Source: Chryseobacterium koreense CCUG 49689 (GTDB taxonomy: Bacteria; Bacteroidota; Bacteroidia; Flavobacteriales; Weeksellaceae). Taken from it: 64,000 nucleotides of DNA. A program made the position numbers and the translations under genes. Position 1 is the first letter of the stretch. Each line of letters starts with the position of its first letter. Positions 1 to 9,000 of this stretch are shown one piece after another. Below the pieces are notes generated by a model, which ran no database searches, was not told where the DNA came from, and saw only the letters and a program-made list of their open reading frames with translations. The stretch lies in contig NZ_LFNG01000003.1 in NCBI RefSeq assembly GCF_001045435.1, forward strand, positions 1-64,000. Reading direction: 5' to 3'.

Positions 1-2
1 TC

Positions 3-116
3 ATCGGTGAAAAAACCATTGCCGACGCCATTCTGGACCGCCTTGTCCACCAATCTCACCGACTGGAACTTCAGGGCGAATCCATGAGAAAAAAGAAACG
101 CATCAACAAACAGTAA
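3..116 (+). CDS. istB: IstB-like ATPase of an IS21-family element, C-terminal end only
   Basis: The window opens inside a reading frame that ends at TAA 114-116. The 37 visible residues finish with [14 protein letters not shown] followed by a short basic tail, the usual end of IstB, the AAA+ transposition helper encoded downstream of the IstA transposase in IS21-family elements. The ATPase motifs and IstA lie outside the window, so the element cannot be judged intact or broken. It reads towards the terminal repeats at 180-270, as expected for the last gene of the IS. The family call rests on this short tail plus the repeat structure that follows. Confidence 0.72.
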   Translation: MGEKTIADAILDRLVHQSHRLELQGESMRKKKRINKQ

Positions 117-179
117 TTTTTATCTAAATTTGAACCTACATTAACACATGAAAAAAGCAGTTCACTGAATGAAAAAAGG
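117..179. other. Short non-coding spacer inside the IS end
   Basis: AT-rich sequence between the istB stop codon and the first terminal repeat. No gene or hairpin is seen. Confidence 0.6.
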
Positions 180-270
180 GGTGGTCAGTTTACTCCGAAA
201 TTAGGTGGTCAGTTTAAACCGAACTTAGGTGGTCAGTTTAAATTGAAACTGGGTGGTCAATATCACCGAA
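180..270 (+). mobile_element. Right end of the IS21-family element with four 24-bp tandem terminal repeats
   Basis: The motif GGTGGTCA recurs with exact 24-bp spacing at 180, 204, 228 and 252. The three inner units share the core GGTGGTCAGTTTA followed by a CCGAA or TTGAA block; the last unit reads GGTGGTCAATATCACCGAA. Multiple repeated transposase-binding sites near the tips are typical of IS21-family ends. The outer tip probably lies around 265-275, because the unrelated T9SS protein frame starts being protein-like just after it. The exact junction and target duplication cannot be set from one end. Confidence 0.75.
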
Positions 271-2003
271 GTTTCCAAATTAATGCCACTAACGAAAATT
301 TTTTCTTGCGGTTAACAGATCCAGCTAATTGGCAAACTTCTAAATACGGTCAATTATTTATTACAGGTTTAGAACAAAACCAAATTAGTTTGGTAGTGAG
401 TAAAGAGTTTGCGAGTAATAAACATGGGGATTATCAGCAAATTGGTGTGCCGTTTTTTGATAAGGAATTTGGGACATTACAATCTGAAATTAATACTGTT
501 TTCACTAATCAAAGATGGACCAAAACGGAAATTCTTAAATGGAATAACAGCTTAATTCAATTTGATGGGTCGATCATCCCGGCTACTCCGATCAATTCTG
601 CAGAGACTCCAGGGATCACCGTTGAGCTCACGGATAAAACAAAATTTGAAGACCGGGCTTCTTATTACGCACTCGGAACGGGAGGTGGTCTGATCCCAGA
701 AAATGTAAGTGTTATAAACGGAATTCCTTACGCAGACCATCTGACTTTACTATTAAGTCCCCAAACAGTTCAGTTTGGCTCTAATGGAACCGGAACAAAT
801 TTATACAGAGAAAAATATAACACGTATGTCAGTGATATTTTCGAAATAGAAAATTCGTGGCAACAGACTTACGGCAAGTTTATCTATCAATTTTCTAATC
901 CCTTTCTCACGAACCTGGATCTGTCTTTAATAGGAATAAATGAGACGCTGCTGGGCGCAGTAGTTGGCGACAATAATAATATTGATAACATTTGGGGAAT
1001 TGCCGTCAATCCAACTAATGTCCATTTCAGTACCGCCTCAGGAACAACTTCAAACTACGCCGCTAATCAAATCGTGACCTTCGATATCAACAACCGTCCT
1101 GTGGGTAATATCAATGCATTGGTGATAAAGCCTCTTGGTACTTTTAAAATAAAATTACGCAATAGTACTCCAGCCATTTTGAATTTTGATAATCTTCGAA
1201 GATTTTCAAATATTCCCCGACAGGAAAACATTAATTATCATGTAAACGCAAACCTGATAAATGGCACTTCGGTAAAGCAGTTAGGCGTCTTGTTATTAGA
1301 TGATAATTACAATCAGATTGGTGAAACTTACTATGCCCTAGCTCCTCATTTTAAAACTGGGAACAATGAAAACCCAAGTGAATACTCAGTTCAGGCCCAG
1401 GCCAGCAATTCAGGTCTAATAAGTTCTTACGAAGAAAATACTCAGACCGGAGGTATAGATGAAAATTTCGCCACGAAATACAGGCTCTACATCAATGAAG
1501 CGAATGAAGGAGATTTCGAAGGGAAAAAAGTTTCAATGGCCGTTTATGGCGGTAAATATTTGAAATTCGAAATCCGTGAAAATGCCCAATTAGTTGCAGA
1601 AGGAAATTTATCGACAAACAAAAAATTCTTTTATGAGATTGACGGCGGTGAAAAAATAGAAATTAAACAAGGCGACACCGTTCCCCTCATTGCCCAAACA
1701 TATGGTCTTTATTATGGCACTCCCAAAACACTTTCGTCCTCTACATCGATTAAAGCGAATCGAACGGTCGTAACATACAACCCGAGTATAAAGAGCTATG
1801 TGGTCTTATTCGATCCGGAATGGCAGAGCGCTCAAGTTACTGTTTTTGATATGAGCGGACGTCTCGTTACAGAGACTAATAATATTGAGCCATCAACCCC
1901 ATTTGTTATTGAACTGAACAATAGTATAAAATCCATGTACACGGTTCAAATCATTTCAAACAAAGGTGAAACTGTAATTTCTAAAATAATATTAAACAGA
2001 TGA
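243..2003 (+). CDS. T9SS-secreted surface protein, 5' end removed by the IS21-type insertion
   Basis: An open frame of 586 codons begins at TTG 243, but the first ~10 codons are IS terminal repeat, so the native start and signal peptide are lost or displaced. The C-terminal ~75 residues form a type-A T9SS sorting domain: a beta-sandwich pattern with VFDMSGRLV and a final YTVQIISNKGETVISKIILNR-like strand (last residues KIILNR). Such domains direct cargo across the outer membrane and onto the cell surface. The middle is rich in Asn/Thr/Ser and beta strands, with no enzyme motif I recognise, so an adhesin-like role is inferred only. Its stop overlaps the next start (ATGA at 2000-2003), tying it to the mobilization/transfer operon. 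It is probably not exported now unless an upstream start supplies a signal. Confidence 0.75.
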   Translation: MKLGGQYHRSFQINATNENFFLRLTDPANWQTSKYGQLFITGLEQNQISLVVSKEFASNKHGDYQQIGVPFFDKEFGTLQSEINTVFTNQRWTKTEILKWNNSLIQFDGSIIPATPINSAETPGITVELTDKTKFEDRASYYALGTGGGLIPENVSVINGIPYADHLTLLLSPQTVQFGSNGTGTNLYREKYNTYVSDIFEIENSWQQTYGKFIYQFSNPFLTNLDLSLIGINETLLGAVVGDNNNIDNIWGIAVNPTNVHFSTASGTTSNYAANQIVTFDINNRPVGNINALVIKPLGTFKIKLRNSTPAILNFDNLRRFSNIPRQENINYHVNANLINGTSVKQLGVLLLDDNYNQIGETYYALAPHFKTGNNENPSEYSVQAQASNSGLISSYEENTQTGGIDENFATKYRLYINEANEGDFEGKKVSMAVYGGKYLKFEIRENAQLVAEGNLSTNKKFFYEIDGGEKIEIKQGDTVPLIAQTYGLYYGTPKTLSSSTSIKANRTVVTYNPSIKSYVVLFDPEWQSAQVTVFDMSGRLVTETNNIEPSTPFVIELNNSIKSMYTVQIISNKGETVISKIILNR

Positions 2004-2290
2004 TAATTTTTTTGAAAAATAAATTGATGAGATTGTGTCTGGTTGCCTTAATAGTATGCAATGGTATTCTTAATGCGCAATTCAAAGACAATGTTTATAT
2101 GGAACAAAAACAGTCTGTCGGAGGTGACGGACCGGGCGCACCACCGGATTTCGGCGGTGGGAACCCCACGGTTTCTATTGACCAATTTATCCCATTCCTG
2201 TTAGCGTTATCTGTGTTTATGATTGTTTATGTCGGTCTTCATAAAAAGTATGGTAGAAAAATCAGAAACAATAAAATTTCGGATAGATAA
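2000..2290 (+). CDS. Small exported membrane protein with C-terminal TM anchor
   Basis: This 96-residue protein has an N-terminal signal peptide ending near NAQF (about residue 27). A Gly/Pro-rich linker (GGDGPGAPPDFGGG) follows, then a hydrophobic segment at about residues 61-80 and a short basic tail. The layout resembles the small PID-CTERM-like proteins of Bacteroidetes, in which a short ID motif precedes one TM helix; here the motif is VSIDQFIPFLL. The start overlaps the stop of the T9SS gene, and the 3' end overlaps the mobilization gene by about 41 bases, so the three are probably translated as a coupled set. The function is unknown. The neighbourhood suggests a role at the envelope during conjugation. 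Confidence 0.7.
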   Translation: MIIFLKNKLMRLCLVALIVCNGILNAQFKDNVYMEQKQSVGGDGPGAPPDFGGGNPTVSIDQFIPFLLALSVFMIVYVGLHKKYGRKIRNNKISDR

Positions 2291-2603
2291 GGAGAGGAAA
2301 CAGGTTTGGATAAATTTCTGTTCAGAAAGGCAGATCACACTAACCAGTTTTATCGTCAACTCGGTAGAGGGAAAACTGTTAGATAACGAAAGGAGAGAAG
2401 TACTGGCGTTCATCGAAAAACAAGATTATCTATTTGTGAAAATAGAAACTAATATTAATCAAGTAGCGAAAATGGTGAACGGACAAAAGAATATCTCCGA
2501 ACCGGAGCTTAAGAACTTTTCGGAAACGCTTCGTCAGCTGATACTTCTAAAGATAAGGCAGAATGAAATATTTGAAAAGATTTATTCTATGCTTGCGAAA
2601 TGA
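2250..2603 (+). CDS. MobA/MobC-like accessory mobilization protein
   Basis: This is a 117-residue basic protein. The N-terminal ~50 residues (KFRIDKERKQVWINFCSERQI, then SFIVNSVEGKLL) look like the ribbon-helix-helix/relaxosome accessory proteins that precede relaxase genes in Bacteroidetes elements; the rest is helical. ATG 2250 is preferred to the upstream in-frame TTG 2223, because the conserved-looking part starts at MVEKSETIKF. The gene overlaps the relaxase by ATGA (2600-2603), the usual mobA-mobB arrangement. Its expected role is to bind oriT and help the relaxase assemble. oriT was not located. Confidence 0.65.
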   Translation: MVEKSETIKFRIDKERKQVWINFCSERQITLTSFIVNSVEGKLLDNERREVLAFIEKQDYLFVKIETNINQVAKMVNGQKNISEPELKNFSETLRQLILLKIRQNEIFEKIYSMLAK

Positions 2604-4090
2604 TCGTAAAAATTATGCCGGCGGCAGGTTCAAGTTTCCCAGGGGTGAATTACAACGATAAAAAAATTACCAATGGAAAAGGGGAATTGATGTCGATGAA
2701 AAACTTTCCTTCTTTCATTAATGAATCGAGTGGTAAAGAACAAGTAAGAGATTATTTAAGGGCCATTTCAATAGGAAACAAAAAGATAATCAAACCTCAA
2801 TTTCATGCCATGATTTCCACAAAGTTTCAGGAACATTCCAAAGAACAACTTGCCGAAATCGCAGAAAACTTCATGAGTGAAATGGGATACGGGAAACAGC
2901 CTTTTACCGTAGTTTTTCACAATGACACAGATAATAACCATGTCCACATCGTATCGACAAGAGTAGATAAGACTACCGGAAAAAAGATCCACGATAGTTT
3001 TGAAAAACTGAAATCGCAAGAAGCATTAAGTAGAACCCTTGAACAACTATACCATCTTAAACCCGATGAGGAACTTGATAAATTATTGAATTATAAAGTC
3101 CGCACTTTCAAGCAACTGGAAACTTTACTTGAAAGAAATGGTTTCAAAATGATTAAAAACAAACTGGATGAAAATGCTTTTGATATCCTAAAGAACGGAG
3201 TGACCCATAGGACAATAAATATTGAGAGAATAAATTTTGCGAAGAATCAAAATGACAGCAGGAAGAATCAGATAAAAGCAATCTTAATAAAGTACAAAGA
3301 TCTTCATTCCAACAAAGTGTTTAGGGTTGAAGACAAGAGAAAACAAGAATCAGTATTTCCTGCAACAAAAAATAAGTTTGGCGAAAATGAACTTAAAATA
3401 AGGTTGGAATTTGAAAGTGAACTGCAGCAGAAACTGAGGCAATTATTTGGGATAGACATCGTGTTTCATCACAAAGATAATGACCAACCATTTGGATATT
3501 CGTTGATCGATCATAAATCACATAGAGTCTATAAAGGTAGTGAGGTATTAAAAATGAGTGAACTGTTTGGGTTTACCAAGGAGAAAGTTGACAAACGCCT
3601 TTTCGAGCATTTGAAGGATTTTACTATTCCAGATAGAGAATCAAAATTGATTCTGTTGGGCTTTTTAAATAAAAATAATCCGGAAGCGAACCTGCAAGAG
3701 TGTATGCTTTTTGAAAACAGAGCGAAGAAAGATCTTGAAACCTATAGAGGAATCCAAAGCGAAGTTAGAAATCATTTAAAAAATAAAGCAGACAAAAATA
3801 GTGATGATGACAATGTTTCAATTATAAGAGGTGGGAGTGGAAAAACCTATGCTATTAGCATAAAATACCGTTTTGTTGTTGAAGTGCAGAGTTTGATTGG
3901 AGAGAAGGAATATCAGAGAATATTAAATTCAGAAATAGGCAATAGTGAAAAATCACAACATGAAAAACATTCCAGAAGTGAAGTAATGAAAGCTGTAGAT
4001 GAAATGCTTTTTGAAGTCATGAAAACTTCAGGAACACCAAAAGATCCCGGAGAAAACGAACTCAAAAGGAAAAGAAGAAAACGGAAATAA
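2600..4090 (+). CDS. mobB: MOBP-type relaxase (MobB-like, Relaxase/mobilization nuclease domain)
   Basis: The 496-residue protein should nick one strand at oriT and pilot it into the recipient. The N-terminal ~150 residues carry the relaxase fold: the start MIVKIMPAAGSSFPGVNYNDKK supplies the candidate nucleophilic Tyr19, and the metal-binding triad is HNDTDNNHVHIV, with His107, His114 and His116. The C-terminal two thirds are charged and helical and end in a very basic tail (KRKRRKRK), fitting DNA binding. It is translationally coupled to the accessory gene upstream and followed after 11 bases by the ParA-like gene. Together with the coupling protein at 16.3 kb this makes the element self-transmissible in principle. 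Confidence 0.88.
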   Translation: MIVKIMPAAGSSFPGVNYNDKKITNGKGELMSMKNFPSFINESSGKEQVRDYLRAISIGNKKIIKPQFHAMISTKFQEHSKEQLAEIAENFMSEMGYGKQPFTVVFHNDTDNNHVHIVSTRVDKTTGKKIHDSFEKLKSQEALSRTLEQLYHLKPDEELDKLLNYKVRTFKQLETLLERNGFKMIKNKLDENAFDILKNGVTHRTINIERINFAKNQNDSRKNQIKAILIKYKDLHSNKVFRVEDKRKQESVFPATKNKFGENELKIRLEFESELQQKLRQLFGIDIVFHHKDNDQPFGYSLIDHKSHRVYKGSEVLKMSELFGFTKEKVDKRLFEHLKDFTIPDRESKLILLGFLNKNNPEANLQECMLFENRAKKDLETYRGIQSEVRNHLKNKADKNSDDDNVSIIRGGSGKTYAISIKYRFVVEVQSLIGEKEYQRILNSEIGNSEKSQHEKHSRSEVMKAVDEMLFEVMKTSGTPKDPGENELKRKRRKRK

Positions 4091-4101
4091 TAAAAATACG
4101 C

Positions 4102-4752
4102 ATGATAATCACTTTTGCAACTCAAAAAGGAGGTACGGGGAAAACTACACTTGCAATCACTTTTGCGAATTACATTTCCACCATCTCAAAAAGGAAAATA
4201 AATGTTTTCGATTTTGATTATCAAAAGTCATTTTACCAGAAATGGAAAGAGGATGAATTATTGGATCTGCCCAAATTATATGATGTTGAAATTATAGGAG
4301 ACGAAGTAGAGCAACCTTTTTCAGACTACGAAACGATCTTGGATTTGAAAGATAATGATGACATCAATCTTTTTGATCTGGCCGGTACGCTTGATGCAAA
4401 GTACAGTGATTTATTGATTTACAGCGATTTTATCATCATTCCATTTGAGTATTCAGATGTGTCTGCAAAGTCCACATTGGTATTTGTGAATTTTTTAGGA
4501 ATGCTGGAAAGTCAGGCAGAGCGGGTTTTCATTCGCTCGAAATATGACAAAGGCTATAAATATCTAAATCAGGAAGGAATGGACGCTGAAATACAAAAAT
4601 ACGGAACACTACTAAAAAGTCCAGTGTTTAAAAGAAATTGTCTGCAAACAATTAATACCAGGCAACTGAACTATGAACAGAAGTACGCGGTTAGAAATTC
4701 ATTTAATGAAATAATCACCTGTATCAATGAAACCCTGGATACCAATATTTAA
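4102..4752 (+). CDS. traA: ParA-family ATPase, TraA-like
   Basis: The 216-residue protein starts MIITFATQKGGTGKTTLA, a deviant Walker A box (KGGTGKTT, residues 9-16) typical of ParA/MinD ATPases. A Walker A' region follows (VFDFDYQKS), then LFDLAGTLD. ParA-like TraA proteins open the tra cluster of Bacteroidetes conjugative transposons and are thought to help position or regulate transfer DNA. No ParB partner or centromere-like repeats are next to it, so plasmid partition is less likely than a transfer role. It lies 11 bases after the relaxase and overlaps no other gene if the next one starts at 4793. Confidence 0.82.
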   Translation: MIITFATQKGGTGKTTLAITFANYISTISKRKINVFDFDYQKSFYQKWKEDELLDLPKLYDVEIIGDEVEQPFSDYETILDLKDNDDINLFDLAGTLDAKYSDLLIYSDFIIIPFEYSDVSAKSTLVFVNFLGMLESQAERVFIRSKYDKGYKYLNQEGMDAEIQKYGTLLKSPVFKRNCLQTINTRQLNYEQKYAVRNSFNEIITCINETLDTNI

Positions 4753-4792
4753 TCCCATAATTCACTACCAATCTTTTGAAAAACTATTGAAT

Positions 4793-5332
4793 ATGACAAA
4801 ATTTCTAATCATTCTTCTCGTGCTTTACTTCCTTTACTATATCGGAAATATCGTGTACGATCTATTCGTGAAAAAGGAATCTACTTTAGTTACCGAGGAA
4901 ATTAATGTCTTTTCGCTGGTAGAATTTGAAGAGCAAAATAGAGATGCAGTAACAACCGTCGGAATAGAAGATGTAGAAAATCTGAATACGCCGAAATCAT
5001 TTAACAAAAAAGAGTTTCCAGTTGACACTGAAATTTCGGAAGAAAGAGAAGATATAGAAGTTTGGCGACAAAGATTTGAATCGGAACAAAATATAGATTC
5101 ATTTGATTCTGGGACTCTAGAATTTGTTGGAGATGATAATAATTTGGATGAAGTAATTGGGGCCGAAAGAAATGAGGCGAATCTCCGAGATGAAGCTGAG
5201 AGCGAAGCGAATCAGAATCTTCGCAAAATCAACAACGATAGATGGTTCCAAATGTTGAATGATGCAGAAACGACCGTGCAAATGATTTCGAATACGAACG
5301 GCCATAAAGTCTATCAGGCAGCAGGATTTTAA
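4793..5332 (+). CDS. Single-TM acidic protein at the TraB position
   Basis: The 179-residue protein starts with a strongly hydrophobic helix (MTKFLIILLVLYFLYYIGNI). A long acidic, probably disordered or coiled cytoplasmic part follows (many Glu/Asp/Asn). ATG 4793 is preferred to ATG 4727, which lies in the end of traA and adds a non-hydrophobic leader. The last ~30 residues (WFQMLNDAETTVQMISNTNG) may be a helical motif. I recognise no named family. It sits between traA and traE, where CTnDOT-type elements carry poorly conserved traB-traD genes. Confidence 0.6.
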   Translation: MTKFLIILLVLYFLYYIGNIVYDLFVKKESTLVTEEINVFSLVEFEEQNRDAVTTVGIEDVENLNTPKSFNKKEFPVDTEISEEREDIEVWRQRFESEQNIDSFDSGTLEFVGDDNNLDEVIGAERNEANLRDEAESEANQNLRKINNDRWFQMLNDAETTVQMISNTNGHKVYQAAGF

Positions 5333-5367
5333 AAATTACAATTTAAACCTTAAATATTTTAAAGAAG

Positions 5368-5688
5368 ATGATTCAAAATTTAAAAAAACACAAAATGATG
5401 AAAAGAAGTTTAACTGCTTTTGCAGTACTCTTTTCCTTGAGTACGGCGCTTGCGCAATCTGGTGGAAGTGCTGCATTGGGCGCCGCTGCAACTACAATTT
5501 CAGGTTATATGAATGATCTTGGATTACTGATTTACGCAATCGGTGCTATTGTAGGAACGGTTGGTGGAATCCGGATTTATAACAAATGGACGAATGGAGA
5601 CCAGGACATCAACAAAGAGATTGTTGGTTGGGGCGGTGCCTGTATTTTCCTACTGTTAGTTCCGACTTTTATTGCAGCAATATTCTAG
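5368..5688 (+). CDS. traE: TraE-like small membrane protein (DUF4134, VirB2-like position)
   Basis: The 106-residue protein has a signal peptide (MKRSLTAFAVLFSLSTALAQ) and two hydrophobic segments, around AATTISGYMNDLGLLIYAIGAIVG and IVGWGGACIFLLLVPTFIAAIF (each given here only as landmarks). This is the TraE/DUF4134 pattern, the likely pilin-like or channel component. Start ATG 5368 is given; ATG 5395 (MMKRSL) would give a cleaner signal peptide and is equally possible. Its TAG stop shares one base with the GTG start of traF. Confidence 0.82.
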   Translation: MIQNLKKHKMMKRSLTAFAVLFSLSTALAQSGGSAALGAAATTISGYMNDLGLLIYAIGAIVGTVGGIRIYNKWTNGDQDINKEIVGWGGACIFLLLVPTFIAAIF

Positions 5689-5993
5689 TGGGGTATTTTC
5701 TTTATAAGGGGCTTAAAAAACCCCTTATATTTTTCGGACTGAAAGATAAATACATCTACTATGCAATGGGTTCAGCGATTGGCGGACTCCTCACCGTCGC
5801 AATTCTTTCCTCACTATTTGGGATTTTCGGAATGCTCATCGGAGCCGCAATTGGTGGAACCGGAGTTTTTCTCAGTTACAAAACACAGGATTCTAAAGGG
5901 CTGTACAATAAAACAAAGAACGAAAAAGAGCTTCATATCATTCCATCCAACCTCAAAAATATCAAGTATAGAACACTAAAAACTAAGCTCTAA
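5688..5993 (+). CDS. traF: TraF-like membrane protein (DUF4133)
   Basis: This is a 101-residue protein when started at GTG 5688, which overlaps the traE stop as TAGTG. The start is chosen because the family begins with a short leader before YFLYKGLKKPL; in-frame sequence further upstream lies inside traE and is not protein-like. Two TM helices follow (around residues 25-65, YYAMGSAIGGLL and GMLIGAAIGGTGVFL). TraF/DUF4133 is a VirB3-like inner-membrane component that always lies between TraE and the TraG ATPase. Context and motif agree. Confidence 0.82.
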   Translation: MGYFLYKGLKKPLIFFGLKDKYIYYAMGSAIGGLLTVAILSSLFGIFGMLIGAAIGGTGVFLSYKTQDSKGLYNKTKNEKELHIIPSNLKNIKYRTLKTKL

Positions 5994-6009
5994 TTTCAAA
6001 AATCTACAT

Positions 6010-9000
6010 ATGAATTTAAAGAAAAAGACATTTGAAATTCCGTTTATCGGTTACGATTATGGAAAAGACAATAATTGGAATTTTGATGCACTTATTGGGC
6101 AGTTTGGTAATCCAATTATTGGAATCCAGATTAAAAATAATGTGGAACAATATTCTGCGGATCCGGATGCCTATCTTCAATTTCATACCATTTTGAACCA
6201 AGTTGTTGCAATCATCGGTGAAAATCATATCGTACAAAAGATTGATATTTTCAGCAAAAAAGAATATGTGGCAGAAAGATCAAACGAATTTCTGCAAGAA
6301 AAATATTCAGAACATTTTGATGGAAGACTTTTTAAAACAATTGACACGCTTTTATTGTTCACAGACATTGTAGATCAAAACTCAAAGAAGAATACCTATA
6401 AATATTCTGCAAAATCTTATAAAGTGCTTAGAGACAAATGTCTTAAGATATTCATGTTGCTTTCTCAGAATGAATGCGCCCCGCAGTTTCTGAAAGAAAA
6501 GGATTTAGAGTACTACATCAACGGTGTTCTTACGGTGAACTTTGCGAAAACACCTTCATTTAATAATATCAAAGCCACGAGTGAGCATCTGATTATTGGT
6601 AAACAATTCGTAAAAACAATCAGTTTTGTAGATGTAGAAAAAATTGAGTTGCCTTCTGAAATTGAGACCTATTCCTATTTAGGTGGAAATGGCTCCGCAT
6701 CAGAAACTGCGGTGGATAATTTTTCTTTTATCAATGAGTTGGAAGACTATAATACCATTATTTATAATCAAATTATTTCCATTCCTCAGCAAGCACCCAA
6801 GCAACGGGAACTAGAAAAAAAGAAGAAAAAACACGAAGGGGTAGCAAATAATTCACCATCTAATGCCATTGTAGCGGAGGAAATAGAGGAACTCTTACAC
6901 AATATTGCAATGGACGGTCAACTGATAGTCGATGCTCATTTTTCAATATCCTATTCCACAGATTCGCTGGAAAAAATGGAAGAAACCCAGTCTCTGATTG
7001 AGAACAAACTGTTTATGAAAGGGATTATTGTTTCGCAAAATTCATACAATCAGTTGGAACTATTTAGATGTTGTATTCCAGGCAATGCGGTGGAATTAAA
7101 ATCATACGATCTTTTTACAACGACAAGCGAAGCGGCGCTTTGTTTTTTTTTTAAAGAAAGTTACCCCGTGAATGAAGATTCCAATTTCTACCTGCGATTT
7201 ACCGATCGACAAGGAGTTCCATTAAAGATTGATCCTTCAGATTTACCCATGAAAACCGGCAGGATAAATAACAGAAATAAGTTTGTACTTGGTCCGTCCG
7301 GTTCGGGTAAATCTTTTTTGATGAATAATATTGTGGAGCAATATCTCACCTACAATTATGACGTGATCATTGTAGATACAGGCGATTCATATTCTGGACT
7401 TTGTGCCTATAAAGGCGGGCGATATATTCAATATACTGAAGAAAAGCCTATCACGATGAATCCATTTCTGATGGATAAGAATGAATTCAATATCGAAAAA
7501 ATAGAATTTTTGAGCAATCTAATTTTTCTCATTTGGCAGGGAGCAGATGCATCGATGAGTTCTACTCAAAAATCAATATTAGATAATGTGTTGATGGCTT
7601 ATTACCATCAGTTTTTCAATGGTGGAAGTGATTGGTTTGAGACCAAAACCTCGGAAGAATTATTTCAGTATCTGCGAAAATATAACATTCATGAGGAAGA
7701 TATCTATGCGGAATACGAGAACGAAATCAAAGAAAAGGAAAATTATTATGATGTTTTAGAACTTGCATTTGATGCTTCTTCAACGGATATTAGAGATAAG
7801 GGAAGGAGGTTAATTCAATTATTCCATCCCGATAAAAACGTGAATAATCCGGATTATGATGTTTCTAAATTTTATAAAGTATTTGAAGCCTATGAAACTT
7901 TAAATGATGAGAAGAGAAGAAAAATTTATGACGAAACACAACTCATTATCACCAAGACAAAATCCATTATCAAACGCCCTGAAAATAGTGATGAATGGGA
8001 TTTTGCAATTAGAAATGCATTAATAAAAAGAATCATCGAATTAGAAGAAAAACTTTCTGTTTCGGAATTGTCTTTCAATAGTTTCTATGATTACTGCGAT
8101 CAATTTTTACCGATTTATTTGAATAATAAAAAACATAAAATTGATGAAAGTGAATTTAAACTTCGCACGTTTTTATTTGTTTTAAAAGATTTTTATAAAG
8201 GAGGAAGATATGGAACAACATTGAATGAAAATGCTGATAATACTTTGTTTGATGAACCTTTTATCGTATTCGAAATCGATAATGTAAAAGACAATCCCAA
8301 ATTATTTCCCATCGTAACGCTCATCATCATGGATACTTTCATCCAGAAAATGCGCTTGAGGAAAGACAGAAGGAAAGCTTTAATAATCGAAGAGGCCTGG
8401 AAAGCAATCGCATCTAAATTAATGGGTGGATATATCCTTTACCTGTACAAAACGGTGCGAAAATTCTGGGGTGAAGCCGTGGTGGTTACTCAAGAGTTAG
8501 ATGATATTATAGGAAATACGGTCGTTAAAGATTCTATCATCAATAATTCTGACACTTTTATATTATTAGATCAGACGAAATTCAAAGATAATTTTGACAA
8601 AATCGCTTCTCTTCTTTCCCTTAATAAAGTGGAACAGAATAAGATTTTCACCATTAATAATCTGAACAACAAATTCGGACGCAGTCGATTCAAAGAGTTT
8701 TATATAAAGCGCGGATCTAAAGGAGAGGTCTATGGAAATGAAGTTTCACTTGAACAATATTTGACCTATACCACAGAAAAGCCGGAAAAAATAGCCATTG
8801 AATATTACGCAGACCATTGTCAAAATTACGATGAAGCCCTTCAATTATTTGTCAAGGATTTTAAGAATCTTGATGATAAGATGGAAAACATGGTTGGCTT
8901 GGTGAATCTTTATCAACAACCATTGGATCAGGATGTATTTGATTATTACAATCATGTAAAAGAACAAAACAATCAACAAAGCATTTTGAAAATAATTGGT

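Noticed and set aside
2200-2620. oriT next to the mobilization genes
   Set aside because: The mob genes overlap one another and leave no intergenic space. I see no convincing inverted repeat plus nick-like sequence, so no oriT is annotated.
4102-4752. Plasmid partition system (ParA/ParB)
   Set aside because: There is no ParB gene or iteron-like repeats beside the ParA-like gene, and its position at the head of the tra cluster fits TraA better.
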